Assembly (NCBI RefSeq): GCF_000024165.1
Contig: NC_013194.1
Coordinates: 1,426,001 to 1,490,000, forward strand
DNA length: 64,000 nt
Direction of reading: 5' to 3'
Origin: Accumulibacter phosphatis
Lineage (GTDB): Bacteria > Pseudomonadota > Gammaproteobacteria > Burkholderiales > Rhodocyclaceae
The position numbers and the translations under genes are program-made. Positions 1 to 8,613 of this stretch are shown in pieces. The notes under the pieces were generated by a model. It was not told the origin of the DNA. It searched no databases and was given only the letters and a program-made list of their open reading frames with translations. How positions within the stretch are numbered: position 1 is the first letter of the stretch; every line of letters begins with the position of its first letter.

Positions 1-296
1 AGCTCGACCATTCCCCTTTGCCTTGAGGAACTTCTGCCCTTGGCTACAGCGGGGCAGAAGTGGGGTCTTACCGCTTTTGGGGGAGGATTTACCTTCGGCG
101 GCGCCGTCCTGGAAGTGGTCTGAAGGACCGGCGACCCAGGCCCAAGAGACGGTCAAGGCGCAGTACCTGGCTCGCCGCGCTGCTTGCCCTTGTTCCCTGC
201 GGAAACGCAGAGCCTGCGGGCAAGCCGGCTTCGGTCGTGAGGAGGCGCATGTGTGCGGTGCGCGCCTGGCCTGGAGCGAGGAATGAGGAATGAGCT
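1..296. other. No gene recognised
   Basis: The overlapping open frames here have low-complexity, Arg/Ala-rich translations with no recognisable family and no good ribosome binding site. The segment lies downstream of the minus-strand enoyl-CoA hydratase gene and may be the end of a transcription unit that continues outside the window. Confidence 0.5.
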
Positions 297-1082
297 TCAC
301 TGGCCTGTCCAGCGGGGCTGCTGCTTGTTGAGGAAAGCGGTGGTGCCGATGCGGAAATCTTCGCTGGCGGCGACGAGGCCGAAGTAGTCGGCGCCGAGTT
401 GCGCCGAGTCGTCGAGCGAGAGGTTCAGCCCGCGGTGCATCGCCTCCCAGGTCAGTCGCACGGCGGTGGGCGACTGCGCGAGGATGTCTGCAAGGAAGAC
501 TTGTGCCTCGTCGAGGAGACGGTCAACGGGGACGACACTCTGTACCAAGCCGATCTGCAGAGCCTCGTCGGCATCGACAGCGCGTCCACGCAGCAGCATT
601 TCGGCCGCCCGACCGCGGCCGACCAGACGCGGTAGCCGGGTGGTGCCGCCGAAGCCGGCGATGGCACCGATCTGCACTTCCGGGTGGCCGAGCCGCGCAC
701 CGCGAGCGGCGATGCGCAGCGTGCACGCCTCGGCCAGTTCCAGGCCGCCACCCAGCGCCGCACCGTTGATCGCGGCGACCACCGGCTTCCCCAGTGTCTC
801 GATGCGGCAATTGACTTCGACGGCGAGCCTGGCGAACTCGCGCACGGCGAGCGGCGAGGCGCTGTTGAGTTGGCGAATGTCGGCGCCGGCGCAGAAGGCG
901 CGCGTGCCGCCACCGGTGAGGATGACGGCACGCACCGCAGCGTCGGTGCGCAACCTGTCGAGTAGCGCGGCGAGTTGCTGCAAGACGGCGAGGTTGAGCG
1001 CATTGAGCGCCTCGGGGCGGTTGAGCGTCAGCACGACGATGCCGGCGTGTTGCTCGAAGACGACGATGCTGGAATCGGACAC
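297..1082 (-). CDS. Enoyl-CoA hydratase/isomerase (crotonase family)
   Basis: Predicted cytoplasmic crotonase-fold enzyme that hydrates or isomerises trans-2-enoyl-CoA thioesters. The family is shown by the N-terminal strand GIVVLTLNRPEALNALN, the acyl-CoA and oxyanion-hole segment FCAGADI, and the second oxyanion segment AINGAALGGGLELA. With the GTG start at 1082 the protein has 261 residues, the usual length. An ATG at 1142 would add about 20 residues unlike the family, and neither start has a strong ribosome binding site. The minus-strand gene lies 156 bp downstream of lnt and may be a separate unit. The substrate cannot be told from sequence; a short-chain or aromatic-acid enoyl-CoA is possible. 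Confidence 0.85.
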   Translation of the reverse strand: MSDSSIVVFEQHAGIVVLTLNRPEALNALNLAVLQQLAALLDRLRTDAAVRAVILTGGGTRAFCAGADIRQLNSASPLAVREFARLAVEVNCRIETLGKPVVAAINGAALGGGLELAEACTLRIAARGARLGHPEVQIGAIAGFGGTTRLPRLVGRGRAAEMLLRGRAVDADEALQIGLVQSVVPVDRLLDEAQVFLADILAQSPTAVRLTWEAMHRGLNLSLDDSAQLGADYFGLVAASEDFRIGTTAFLNKQQPRWTGQ

Positions 1083-1238
1083 GGTGGGTTCCCAGGTTGG
1101 TTGAGGAGGACCAAGCATAGGGAGACGGCCGCGGCGGAGCATGAAACTGCTGCATGTTGCCAGTGAGATTTCTTCTCCTTCGACGCAACCGGCGGCCCGG
1201 CGCCCGTCATTCTGGCAACATTGACACTCGCCGACTGG

Positions 1239-2774
1239 TCATGCCTGTCGTGGGAACGCCTTGCGGTCGCTCGCCAGGGCGATGAGCAGCAACGCGAGAA
1301 CGACGGCCGGCCAGTTACCCCAGCGAACATAAGGCGTCGCTCCGGAATAGCCCCGTACTTCGCCGACCAGCGCGCCGCGGGTAAATGGCGGCAACACCGA
1401 CTGCACATGACCGTCGACATCGACGATGGCGGTCATGCCGGTGTTGGTCGCGCGCAGCATCATGCGGCCGGTTTCAAGTGCGCGCATCTGGGCGATCTGC
1501 AAGTGCTGTGCCGGCGCCAGCGAGTCGCCGAACCACGCCACGTTGGAGATGTTGACCAGCAGCGTGGCGGCCGGCAGCGCGCCGATGATCTCCTCGCCGA
1601 AGGCATCCTCGTAGCAGATGTTCACCGCGACGTACTGGCCGCCCAGGCGCAGCGGCGCCTGCGCGCGCGCGCCGGCCGTGAAGTCCGACATCGGGATGTT
1701 GGCCTTGGCCATGAACCAGGCAAAGCCGGGGGGAACGAACTCGCCGAAGGGCACCAGGTGGCTCTTGCTGTAGTGCTGTTGGCCGCTGGCACCGAGGCTC
1801 AGCGCCGCATTGAAGTACTGCCGGCCGTCGGCGATGGCGATACCGAGCAGCAGGTCACCTTGTTGGCGGAGTGCAAGTTGTCGCAAGGCGTCGAGATACT
1901 CGCCCGGAATCTGCTCGAGAAAAGCGGGCAGGGCGGTCTCCGGCAGCACCGTAAGCTGCGCTGGATTCTCCAGCGCCAGACGATAGTAGGTGCGCAGCGA
2001 ATCGACGAAGCGCTCGGGCCGCCATTTCATTTCCTGGGCGACGTTGCCCTGGAGCAGGGCTACCGACAGCGGCTCGCCCGTCGGTTGCGTCCAGCGGACT
2101 TCGCGGAGCAGGCCGCCCGCAGCAAGAACCACGGCCGTGGCGAGCAGCGGCAAGGCGGGACACCAGCGCAGCAAGCTGCGCGTGCCGCAGCTTTCGCTCG
2201 ACAGCCAGCGCCTGACGACCTCGAGAATCAGCGCCCCGATCAGCGCCGATGCCAGCGTGACGCCATGCAGGCCGAGCAGCGGCGCATAGCCGGCGAGCGG
2301 GCTCGGCGGTGTCTGAGAATACCCGGCGGCGAGCCAGGGAAAGCCGGTGAAGGCCCAGGTGCGCGTCCACTCGGCAAGCGTCCACAGGCCGGCGAAGAGC
2401 AGTGCCCGGGGAAACCAGCCAGGCGCCGAGAGACGAACGAACAGCGCGCCGCCCAGTGCCGAAAACAGTGCGAGTACAGCGCAGAAAAGGACCGTGGCCA
2501 CGCCCGCAAGCCATACCGGCATGCCGCCGAAAACGCTGAGGCTGACATAGACCCACGAAACGCCGGTCAGGAACAGGCCGCAGCCATAGGCTCCGGCGAT
2601 CAAGGCGGCACGGCGCGAACTCCTGGCGCCGGCGGCTTCGGCAGAGAGCAGGCCGAACAGGCCGCCGAGGCTCAGCCAGTTGACCGGAAACCAGCCAAGC
2701 GGGGCAAAGGCGAGGACGCCGGCCGCGCCGAGCAGCAGCGCGCCGAGGCAGTGCCAGCGCAGCGCGTTACTCAG
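1239..2774 (-). CDS. lnt: Apolipoprotein N-acyltransferase
   Basis: Inner-membrane enzyme that adds the third acyl chain to the N-terminal cysteine of lipoproteins, needed for Lol-dependent sorting to the outer membrane. A hydrophobic N-terminal half with about six membrane segments (AFAPLGWFPVNWLSLGG near the start) is followed by a nitrilase-like domain with the family features LPETALP (Glu), SKSHLVPFGEFVP (Lys region) and NICYEDAF (Cys), then a C-terminal membrane segment. The coding frame continues upstream of the first usual start codon (TTG at 2603) as far as CTG at 2774, which overlaps the corC stop and restores about 511 residues, the normal length; starting at 2603 would remove the first membrane helix. 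Last gene of the miaB-phoH-ybeY-corC-lnt operon. Confidence 0.9.
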   Translation of the reverse strand: MSNALRWHCLGALLLGAAGVLAFAPLGWFPVNWLSLGGLFGLLSAEAAGARSSRRAALIAGAYGCGLFLTGVSWVYVSLSVFGGMPVWLAGVATVLFCAVLALFSALGGALFVRLSAPGWFPRALLFAGLWTLAEWTRTWAFTGFPWLAAGYSQTPPSPLAGYAPLLGLHGVTLASALIGALILEVVRRWLSSESCGTRSLLRWCPALPLLATAVVLAAGGLLREVRWTQPTGEPLSVALLQGNVAQEMKWRPERFVDSLRTYYRLALENPAQLTVLPETALPAFLEQIPGEYLDALRQLALRQQGDLLLGIAIADGRQYFNAALSLGASGQQHYSKSHLVPFGEFVPPGFAWFMAKANIPMSDFTAGARAQAPLRLGGQYVAVNICYEDAFGEEIIGALPAATLLVNISNVAWFGDSLAPAQHLQIAQMRALETGRMMLRATNTGMTAIVDVDGHVQSVLPPFTRGALVGEVRGYSGATPYVRWGNWPAVVLALLLIALASDRKAFPRQA

Positions 2775-3612
2775 GACTGTCAGCCTCGGGTGGCCGCGTG
2801 ACGATCAGGGTGTAGATGCGCCGGCTGTCGGCGCGCAATACCTGGAAGCGCGTGCCGTCGATGACGATCGTCTCGTTGAACTGCGGCACCCGGCCCAGGT
2901 GGTGCAGGACCAGTCCACCGACCGTATTGCATTTCTCGTCGCTGAAGTGGGTTCCCAGCGCGGCGTTGAAATCCGCCACTGCCGCGTGCGCCTTGACGCG
3001 ATACAGACCATTCTGGTCGAGCTGGATGTTCTCGTCGGCTTCGTCGAAATCGTATTCGTCCTCGATCTCGCCGACGATCTGTTCGAGGACGTCCTCGATG
3101 GTGATGAGGCCGGCAATTCCGGCGTATTCGTCAATGACGATGGCCATGTGATTGCGCGAGACGCGGAATTCGCGGAGCAGGACGTCGAGACGCTTGAATT
3201 CGGGGATGAACACCGCCGGGCGCACCCACTCACGCAGGTTGAAGGGCGCATCGCGCCGTACGCGCAGCAGATCTTTGGCGAGCAGAATGCCGACCACATG
3301 ATCGCGGTCGCCGTTGATTACCGGGAACCGCGAGTGAGCCGTGGTGTTGACACGGTCGATGACGTCATCGAGCGTGTCGCCGACATCGACCACTTCCATC
3401 TGCGGGCGCGGCACCATGACTTCGCGAACGATCATTTCCGAGGCGGCGAGGGCGCCTTCGGTGATGCTCAAGGCGTCGGCGTCGAGAAGCTTGCGCTGGT
3501 GTGCCGCGTGCAGCAGTTGCACCAGTTGTTCGCGGTCTTCCGGTTCGCGCACCAGGAGCGACGAGAGACGTTCAAAGAAACCGGGTTTGCCACTTGGGCT
3601 GCTACTGTCCAT
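2767..3612 (-). CDS. corC: CorC/HlyC-family CBS-domain protein
   Basis: Cytosolic protein of 281 residues with two CBS domains (about residues 60-190; the first begins at VREVMVPRPQM) and a C-terminal CorC/HlyC transporter-associated domain (about 200-275). It lacks the membrane DUF21 domain of the larger YfjD-type proteins. The family is linked to magnesium and cobalt efflux with CorA and to envelope maintenance. Its position between ybeY and lnt is conserved widely in Proteobacteria (ybeX in E. coli). The stop codon overlaps the start of lnt. An inverted repeat separates it from ybeY, so expression relative to the upstream genes may be tuned there. Confidence 0.92.
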   Translation of the reverse strand: MDSSSPSGKPGFFERLSSLLVREPEDREQLVQLLHAAHQRKLLDADALSITEGALAASEMIVREVMVPRPQMEVVDVGDTLDDVIDRVNTTAHSRFPVINGDRDHVVGILLAKDLLRVRRDAPFNLREWVRPAVFIPEFKRLDVLLREFRVSRNHMAIVIDEYAGIAGLITIEDVLEQIVGEIEDEYDFDEADENIQLDQNGLYRVKAHAAVADFNAALGTHFSDEKCNTVGGLVLHHLGRVPQFNETIVIDGTRFQVLRADSRRIYTLIVTRPPEADSPE

Positions 3613-3633
3613 ACTGACCTTTTGAGGAATGAG

Positions 3634-3701
3634 GCGTCAGCGGCGCCGGGTGACGGAGGTTCATTGGATTCATGGCATTCGTCGCCCGGCGCCGCTGACG
3701 C
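3634..3701. repeat. Long GC-rich inverted repeat between ybeY and corC
   Basis: A 21-base arm at 3634-3654 pairs with 3681-3701 with a single G-T type mismatch; the loop is 26 bases (3655-3680). No T-run follows on the minus strand, so it is not a textbook terminator. It may attenuate or process the operon transcript, or be an intergenic repeat element. Confidence 0.75.
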
Positions 3702-3702
3702 G

Positions 3703-4170
3703 TCACACCTCCATGGCGTACGGGTCCGGATAGCCCAGAGCATGCAGGACTCGGCGTTCCCGACTTTCCATTTCCGCAGCCTGCCGTGCGCTCGTTTCGT
3801 GGTCGTAGCCCTGCAGGTGCAGCAGGCCGTGCACGATCAGATGTGCATAGTGCGCTTCCAGTGGCTTGCCTTGCTCGGCCGCCTCGCGCGCCACCACCGG
3901 GGCGCAGAGCACCAAATCACCGCAGACGACCGGTTCCCGTGCGTAGGGAAACGACAGGACGTTGGTGGCGTAGTCCCGGTGGCGGTAGTCGCGGTTCAGG
4001 CGACGCGCTTCGTCGGCATCGACGAAGCGCACGGTGATCTGCCCCCGCCGCTTGCCGTCAACGTCAATCGCGGCGCGCGCCCAGGTCCGGACTTGCGGCT
4101 TTTGCGGCAGTTCGTTGGCCAGGCAGGCGTACTGCACGCCAACGTGCAGCCGCTTACTTGCTGCCGGCAT
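3703..4170 (-). CDS. ybeY: Endoribonuclease / rRNA maturation factor YbeY
   Basis: Zinc-dependent RNase of UPF0054 needed for 16S rRNA 3'-end maturation and late ribosome quality control. The metal-binding signature HGLLHLQGYDH is present near residue 118, and the family strand ITVRFVDADEARRLNRDYR near residue 50 is clear. With the ATG at 4170 the protein has 155 residues, typical of the family, and overlaps the end of phoH by 17 bases, as expected for coupled genes. A start 27 bases further upstream is possible but adds only Arg-rich residues. Confidence 0.95.
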   Translation of the reverse strand: MPAASKRLHVGVQYACLANELPQKPQVRTWARAAIDVDGKRRGQITVRFVDADEARRLNRDYRHRDYATNVLSFPYAREPVVCGDLVLCAPVVAREAAEQGKPLEAHYAHLIVHGLLHLQGYDHETSARQAAEMESRERRVLHALGYPDPYAMEV

Positions 4171-5188
4171 GCTTTCCCGCCGTTGCCGCCGCCGCATCGC
4201 GTGCCTCGAGTGCGGCGGTGTGTGCCTCGTAGGCGGAGACGATGCGGGCCACCAGGGGGTGGCGGACCACGTCTTCCTTGAGGAACTCGGTGAAGGCGAT
4301 GCCGCGAACTTCCTTGAGGATCTGGCGGGCCTCGATCAGGCCGCTTTTCTGGCCGCGCTGCAGGTCGATCTGCGTCACGTCGCCGGTGACCACCGCCTTG
4401 GCGCCGATGCCGATGCGCGTCAGGAACATCTTCATCTGCTCGGGCGTCGTGTTCTGTGCCTCGTCGAGGATGATGAAGGCGTGGTTCAGCGTGCGCCCGC
4501 GCATGTAGGCGAGCGGGGCGATTTCGATCGCGCCGCGCTCGAACAGCTTGCCGACGCGCTCGAAACCCATCAGGTCGTAGAGCGCGTCGTAAAGTGGTCG
4601 CAGATAGGGGTCGACCTTTTGCGCCAGGTCACCGGGCAGGAAGCCCAGGCGCTCGCCGGCCTCGACGGCGGGGCGGGTGAGGACAATGCGCTGCACCAGT
4701 TCGCGCTCGAAGGCATCCACCGCCGAAGCCACCGCCAGGTAGGTCTTGCCGGTGCCCGCCGGGCCGGTGCCGAACGTGATGTCGTGCTCCTGGATATTCT
4801 TGAGGTATTCGATCTGGCGGGGCGTACGGCCGTGCAGTTCGCTCTTGCGAGTCATCAGCGCCGGCGACACGCCCCCTCCCGACGAGATGCTGCGAACCGG
4901 CCGGTTGAGGAGTTCGATCAGGCCCAACTGGATCTCATCGACCGACAGCGTGTCCTTGGCCTGTGCGTAGAACTGTTGCAGCGCTTCGGAGGCGCGCGCG
5001 GTCTGCGCGGGCTCGCCGCGCAGCGTGAAGCGTTCGCCGCGGCGAGCGATCATGACGTCGAGGGCGGTCTCGATCTGCCGCAGATTCTCGTCGAGAGGAC
5101 CACACAGGTTGGCCAGTTGCTTGTTGTTGACCGGTGAGAGCAGGAGTTCGGTCGCCCGGCTTTTCGCCGCCGCTGTCTTCTCGCTCAT
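4154..5188 (-). CDS. phoH: PhoH-like ATPase (YbeZ type)
   Basis: Cytoplasmic P-loop protein of 344 residues. Walker A is GPAGTGKT at residues 142-149 and Walker B is in FIILDEAQNT near 235. The N-terminal part (about 20-100) carries the KH-like region common in this subgroup. YbeZ acts beside YbeY in RNA metabolism, probably as an ATP-dependent helper or helicase; the older link to phosphate starvation comes from E. coli PhoH. The start overlaps the miaB stop (ATGA), and the 3' end overlaps ybeY, so translation is likely coupled through the three genes. Confidence 0.94.
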   Translation of the reverse strand: MSEKTAAAKSRATELLLSPVNNKQLANLCGPLDENLRQIETALDVMIARRGERFTLRGEPAQTARASEALQQFYAQAKDTLSVDEIQLGLIELLNRPVRSISSGGGVSPALMTRKSELHGRTPRQIEYLKNIQEHDITFGTGPAGTGKTYLAVASAVDAFERELVQRIVLTRPAVEAGERLGFLPGDLAQKVDPYLRPLYDALYDLMGFERVGKLFERGAIEIAPLAYMRGRTLNHAFIILDEAQNTTPEQMKMFLTRIGIGAKAVVTGDVTQIDLQRGQKSGLIEARQILKEVRGIAFTEFLKEDVVRHPLVARIVSAYEAHTAALEARDAAAATAGKHAGSK

Positions 5189-6552
5189 GCCAGGCCACCC
5201 ACCAGTTCACCGCGCAGCGAATGCGGCATCGCCGACGTGATGCGCACATCGACGAAACGATCCAGCCATCGCGTGCAGTCGTCGGAGCCGGCAGCGAAAT
5301 TGACGACCCGGTTGTTGTCGGTGCGTCCGGCGAGTTCGCCGCTGTCCTTTTTCGACAGACCTTCGACCAGCACGCGCTGGACGGTGCCGACCATGCTGAC
5401 GGAGACGGCCTGCGCCAGTTCGTCGATGCGCGCCTGCAGGCGCAACAGCCTTTCCAGCTTCAGCGTCGACGGCGTGTCGTCGGCAAGCTCGGCGGCCGGC
5501 GTGCCGGGACGCGAACTGTACAGGAAGGAGAATGAAGCGTCGAAGCCGACATCGTCGATCAGTTTCATCGTCTTCTCGAAATCGTCCGCGGTTTCGCCGG
5601 GAAAGCCGACGATGAAGTCGGACGACAGCGACAGGTCGGGGCGCGCCGCGCGCAGCTTGCGCACCAGGCTCTTGTATTCGATTGCCGTATAGCCGCGCTT
5701 CATCGCCGCCAGAACACGGTCCGAACCCGATTGCACCGGCAGATGCAGATGCGAAACGAGCTTGGGAACTCTCGCGTAGATGTCGATCAAGCGTTGCGAT
5801 ACCTCGCGCGGATGCGAGGTCGTGTAGCGGATGCGTTCGATGCCGGGTATCTCGGCAATGTACTCGATGAGCAGCGCGAGATCGGCGGCCTCGTCGCCGG
5901 CGGGCGCCTGCCCGACGCCGCTCATCGCTCCCCGGTAGGCGTTGACGTTCTGCCCGAGCAGCGTCACTTCCCTGACGCCCTGCGCGGCGAGACCGGCGAC
6001 CTCGGTCAGCACGTCGTCGAAGGGGCGTGAAACCTCTTCGCCGCGCGTGTAGGGAACGATGCAGAACGAGCAGAACTTGCTGCAGCCCTCCATGATCGAG
6101 ACGAAGGCCGAAGCCCCGGCGACCCGGGCGGGCGGCAGATGATCGAACTTCTCGATCTCCGGGAAGGAAATGTCGACCTGCGACTTGCCCAGTCGGCGGC
6201 GGTCGGCGATCAGTTGCGGCAGCCGGTGCAGCGTCTGTGGTCCGAAAACCACGTCGACGTAAGGCGCGCGCGCGACGATCGCCGCACCCTCCTGGCTGGC
6301 CACGCAGCCCCCCACGCCGATCACCAGATCCGGATTGGCCCGCTTGAGCAGGCGCACGCGGCCGAGGTCGTGGAAGACGCGCTCCTGCGCCTTCTCGCGC
6401 ACCGAGCAGGTATTGAAGAGGATGATGTCGGCATCGTCAGGGCTATCCGTCTTGACGATGTCTTCGGATCCGGCGAGCACGTCGGCCATCTTGTCCGAGT
6501 CGTATTCGTTCATCTGGCACCCAAAGGTGCGGATGAACAGTTTTCTTGCCAT
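5185..6552 (-). CDS. miaB: tRNA-2-methylthio-N6-dimethylallyladenosine synthase
   Basis: Radical-SAM methylthiotransferase that converts i6A37 to ms2i6A37 in tRNAs reading UNN codons. The N-terminal UPF0004 domain supplies the auxiliary cluster ligands Cys12, Cys49 and Cys83. The radical-SAM cluster motif is Cys157-x3-Cys161-x2-Cys164 inside GCSKFCSFCIVPYTRG. A TRAM domain fills about residues 385-453. The 455-residue length is normal. First enzyme of the miaB-phoH-ybeY-corC-lnt operon, 12 bp downstream of a small unknown gene with which it probably shares a promoter. Confidence 0.96.
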   Translation of the reverse strand: MARKLFIRTFGCQMNEYDSDKMADVLAGSEDIVKTDSPDDADIILFNTCSVREKAQERVFHDLGRVRLLKRANPDLVIGVGGCVASQEGAAIVARAPYVDVVFGPQTLHRLPQLIADRRRLGKSQVDISFPEIEKFDHLPPARVAGASAFVSIMEGCSKFCSFCIVPYTRGEEVSRPFDDVLTEVAGLAAQGVREVTLLGQNVNAYRGAMSGVGQAPAGDEAADLALLIEYIAEIPGIERIRYTTSHPREVSQRLIDIYARVPKLVSHLHLPVQSGSDRVLAAMKRGYTAIEYKSLVRKLRAARPDLSLSSDFIVGFPGETADDFEKTMKLIDDVGFDASFSFLYSSRPGTPAAELADDTPSTLKLERLLRLQARIDELAQAVSVSMVGTVQRVLVEGLSKKDSGELAGRTDNNRVVNFAAGSDDCTRWLDRFVDVRITSAMPHSLRGELVGGLA

Positions 6553-6564
6553 CGTGTGTTTGAC

Positions 6565-6921
6565 CTAGCGCGGGCGGGGCACCGAGGCTTCGCTCGGCGT
6601 CAGCATCCAGACGCGAAAAATGGCGCCGGAGGCGTCGGTAAGATAGACAACGTCGACCGGGTTCTGGATCTGCATCGGCACGACGATCAGGTTTTGGCGG
6701 CTGCGAATCTGGGCTGTCGGGGCCAGCGGCCACTCACGTCCATTGATGATCAGGAAGCCGTCGCCGGCCGGTGGCTGCATCACGCCCTGTTTGGCCTCGG
6801 GTGGCAGCGTTCTGGCGATGGCGGCCGTTTCGTACGCGGACTGCGAGTCGGCAGACGGCGTCATGGCCATCTCGGCAATCGTGCTGATGATCGTGTACAG
6901 GAGAGCAGTGGGGATATCCAT
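6565..6921 (-). CDS. Hypothetical protein, 118 aa
   Basis: Family not recognised. The N-terminal 20 residues are hydrophobic (MDIPTALLYTIISTIAEMA) and could be a signal or anchor. The remainder holds a basic β-rich stretch around FLIINGREWPLAP and IRSRQNLIVVPMQI and ends Arg-rich. It is the first gene of the miaB transcription unit, 12 bp upstream of miaB. The ATG at 6921 lies only six bases after a perfect -10 box, so translation would be leaderless. If it is not, a downstream Met such as the one in MAMTPSAD may be the real start. Membrane or envelope location is a guess from the N-terminus only. Confidence 0.55.
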   Translation of the reverse strand: MDIPTALLYTIISTIAEMAMTPSADSQSAYETAAIARTLPPEAKQGVMQPPAGDGFLIINGREWPLAPTAQIRSRQNLIVVPMQIQNPVDVVYLTDASGAIFRVWMLTPSEASVPRPR

Positions 6922-6927
6922 CGAAGC

Positions 6928-6957
6928 ATTATAGACACGCTGACCCTCCGATGTCAG
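6928..6957 (-). promoter_or_regulatory. Predicted sigma-70 promoter for the miaB operon
   Basis: On the minus strand, CTGACA (6957-6952) is followed after 18 bp by TATAAT (6933-6928): five of six and six of six consensus bases. It points into the 118-residue gene and miaB. Confidence 0.7.
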
Positions 6958-7086
6958 CTGTGATCGCGCAGCAGGCGGCAGTCTGACTCCTTCTGCAGAC
7001 CGCGCGCGGTGGTGGTACGCTCGGCGCCTGGCGAATCCAGGCGGCGGCACGCACTGGGTGGTGGACGTACGCCGAGCGCGCGGCCG

Positions 7087-7116
7087 TTGTTAAGAGGAGC
7101 ACAAGCGTCGTAGAAT
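7087..7116 (+). promoter_or_regulatory. Predicted promoter of tRNA-Gly
   Basis: TTGTTA (7087-7092), an 18-bp spacer and TAGAAT (7111-7116) end 10 bases before the tRNA 5' end. Confidence 0.5.
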
Positions 7117-7126
7117 AGCGGCCTGC

Positions 7127-7200
7127 GCGGGCGTCGTATAATGGTAATACCCTAGCTTCCCAAGCTAGAGCCGAGGGTTCGATTCCCTTCGCCCGCTCCA
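7127..7200 (+). tRNA. tRNA-Gly (anticodon CCC)
   Basis: A 74-base cloverleaf. The acceptor GCGGGCG pairs with CGCCCGC, followed by discriminator T and an encoded CCA. The anticodon stem CTAGC/GCTAG encloses the loop TTCCCAA, so the anticodon is CCC, reading GGG. The T-loop TTCGATT is present. The 3' part is overlapped on the opposite strand by the tail of a broken reading frame. Confidence 0.96.
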
Positions 7201-7754
7201 CCTGCCGCTTGTTGCACCGACTTCAGCAAATTTCCGTTCGGTATCGTGATGTGGTCGTGCCCGGCCGCTTGGCCGGCGAGTTCCATGATGCTCATGGTCT
7301 GGAATGGCCTGTCAAGCGAGCGCTCGATCGACTGCAGGACGTGCTCGACAGTAGCGGAAACCGGCAACGCGGCCGGATTCAGGAAGCCGTCTTCGCCGGC
7401 GGAGCGGACGATGTCCAGCAACTGCTTTACCGAGACCGCGCCAAGGTCGCGCGCCGGCAGGTAGCCTCGCGGATTGTCCCTGCTCTGCACGAGCAGGCCG
7501 CCGTCCTGCAAGGCGTCGAGAATCGCCGCCACGCTATGGCTCGGTACCTGCAGTGCCTGACATAGCTGCCTGAGAGTCCATGCTGGCCGGCCGCTCAGGT
7601 AGTGCGCGCCGATCATGCCCATGATTCCCAGGGCAAGGCGCTCGCGCATCCGGTTGCTGAGTCGCGGTTCGCCCCCGGTTGCGACCAGCGACTCGGGATG
7701 CTGCTGCCACGCCGGCACGGGATCGGCCGGGCATCCCCAGATGGCCACGTTCAT
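7152..7754 (-). pseudogene. Remnant: C-terminal winged-helix domain of a YihY/BrkB-like protein
   Basis: About 200 residues resemble the C-terminal winged-helix extension of betaproteobacterial YihY/BrkB membrane proteins: LGIMGMIGAHYLSGRPAWT, then LCQALQVPSHSVAAILDALQ and RGYLPARDLGAVSVKQLL. The membrane domain that should precede it is absent; upstream sequence overlaps the end of the neighbouring lipoprotein gene. The last 15 or so residues are simply the reverse complement of tRNA-Gly, so the native stop has been lost. I read it as a truncated gene joined to the tRNA by a rearrangement. A free-standing regulator is the alternative. The family assignment is from memory of the domain pattern. 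Confidence 0.5.
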
Positions 7755-7860
7755 GGCGTTGAGCAGACGAGCAGGATTCCAGTTCACGGCGTTCCTGCCA
7801 CGGCAAACGCTGCTGGCCGATTGCGCTGTCGGCACAGCCGACACGAGTTGGCCTCGGGGC

Positions 7861-8403
7861 TCATCGCCTGGTCTCGACATGGAGCCAGACTTGCGCGTCG
7901 AACGGTACGAGCAGCTTGCCGGCATTCAACTCCGGCGCGACGTCCTGCGCACTGCCGACGAGGACTTTCTCCACCGACACGGCGACCGGCGCGTATGGCG
8001 TGTCCGTGAAGGGAACCGCGAGGCGGGCCAGAAAGGCCGGTTCCGAGAGCACCGAGGCAACCCACTGGTTTGGCCCGCCGCTACGCGCTTTCCCGCGGCT
8101 CGCCGCCCATTGCGGATGGCGCAGTGCGACCTCGGCGAGGTGGTGCGAGATCCAGGGGTAATCGAATGCCCGCCCGAGCGACAGGCCCCGCAAGGGAGGG
8201 GCGCTCGTCGGTCGCTGCCGCAACCACTTGCCGACCACCTCCCGGTAACTCGACTCGGTCATTTCGCAGCGCGTGAAGGCGTCAGTGTGCTGACGCAATG
8301 ACGCCGAGTCGCCATCGGGTTGCGCCTCGACATGCGGGCTGCAGGCCGTCGCGACGCACGGCAGGGCGAGCAGCCAGGCCGCCGTCATCGCTCGAGCCAC
8401 CAT
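7861..8403 (-). CDS. Hypothetical lipoprotein, 180 aa
   Basis: Family not recognised. Starting at ATG 8403, residues 1-20 form a signal peptide (MVARAMTAAWLLALPCVATA) followed by Cys21, consistent with a lipobox. The mature part has helical segments such as SYREVVGKWLRQRP and a β-rich C-terminus ending in LLVPFDAQVWLHVETRR. The frame extends upstream of 8403, but that part is low-complexity and unlike a protein start. It belongs to a minus-strand series of small exported proteins between tRNA-Gly and 10.2 kb. Confidence 0.6.
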   Translation of the reverse strand: MVARAMTAAWLLALPCVATACSPHVEAQPDGDSASLRQHTDAFTRCEMTESSYREVVGKWLRQRPTSAPPLRGLSLGRAFDYPWISHHLAEVALRHPQWAASRGKARSGGPNQWVASVLSEPAFLARLAVPFTDTPYAPVAVSVEKVLVGSAQDVAPELNAGKLLVPFDAQVWLHVETRR

Positions 8404-8613
8404 GGATTTGCTCGCCTTGACACCTCTGTGGTTCTCCGGGCAGGCATCCGGCGTTTGCTCAAACCGCCCGCCGCCGGGCAGGAGCGACAGCCGGGGTTGC
8501 TCGCGGGCGATCGGGTTGGCGTCCTGCGCACCTCGCGTCCTGGCCGATACTGGGCGGGTGCAACGCTCGCCGACAGATTCGGCCTTGGTGACGGCCATCT
8601 GGCGCGGGTCCGA

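Noticed and set aside
23..286. Two overlapping plus-strand open frames at the window start
   Set aside because: No family, no ribosome binding site and biased Arg/Ala composition.
1221..2801. Long plus-strand open frame (526 codons)
   Set aside because: Antisense to lnt; Gln/Arg/Ala-rich with no family, a typical high-GC shadow.
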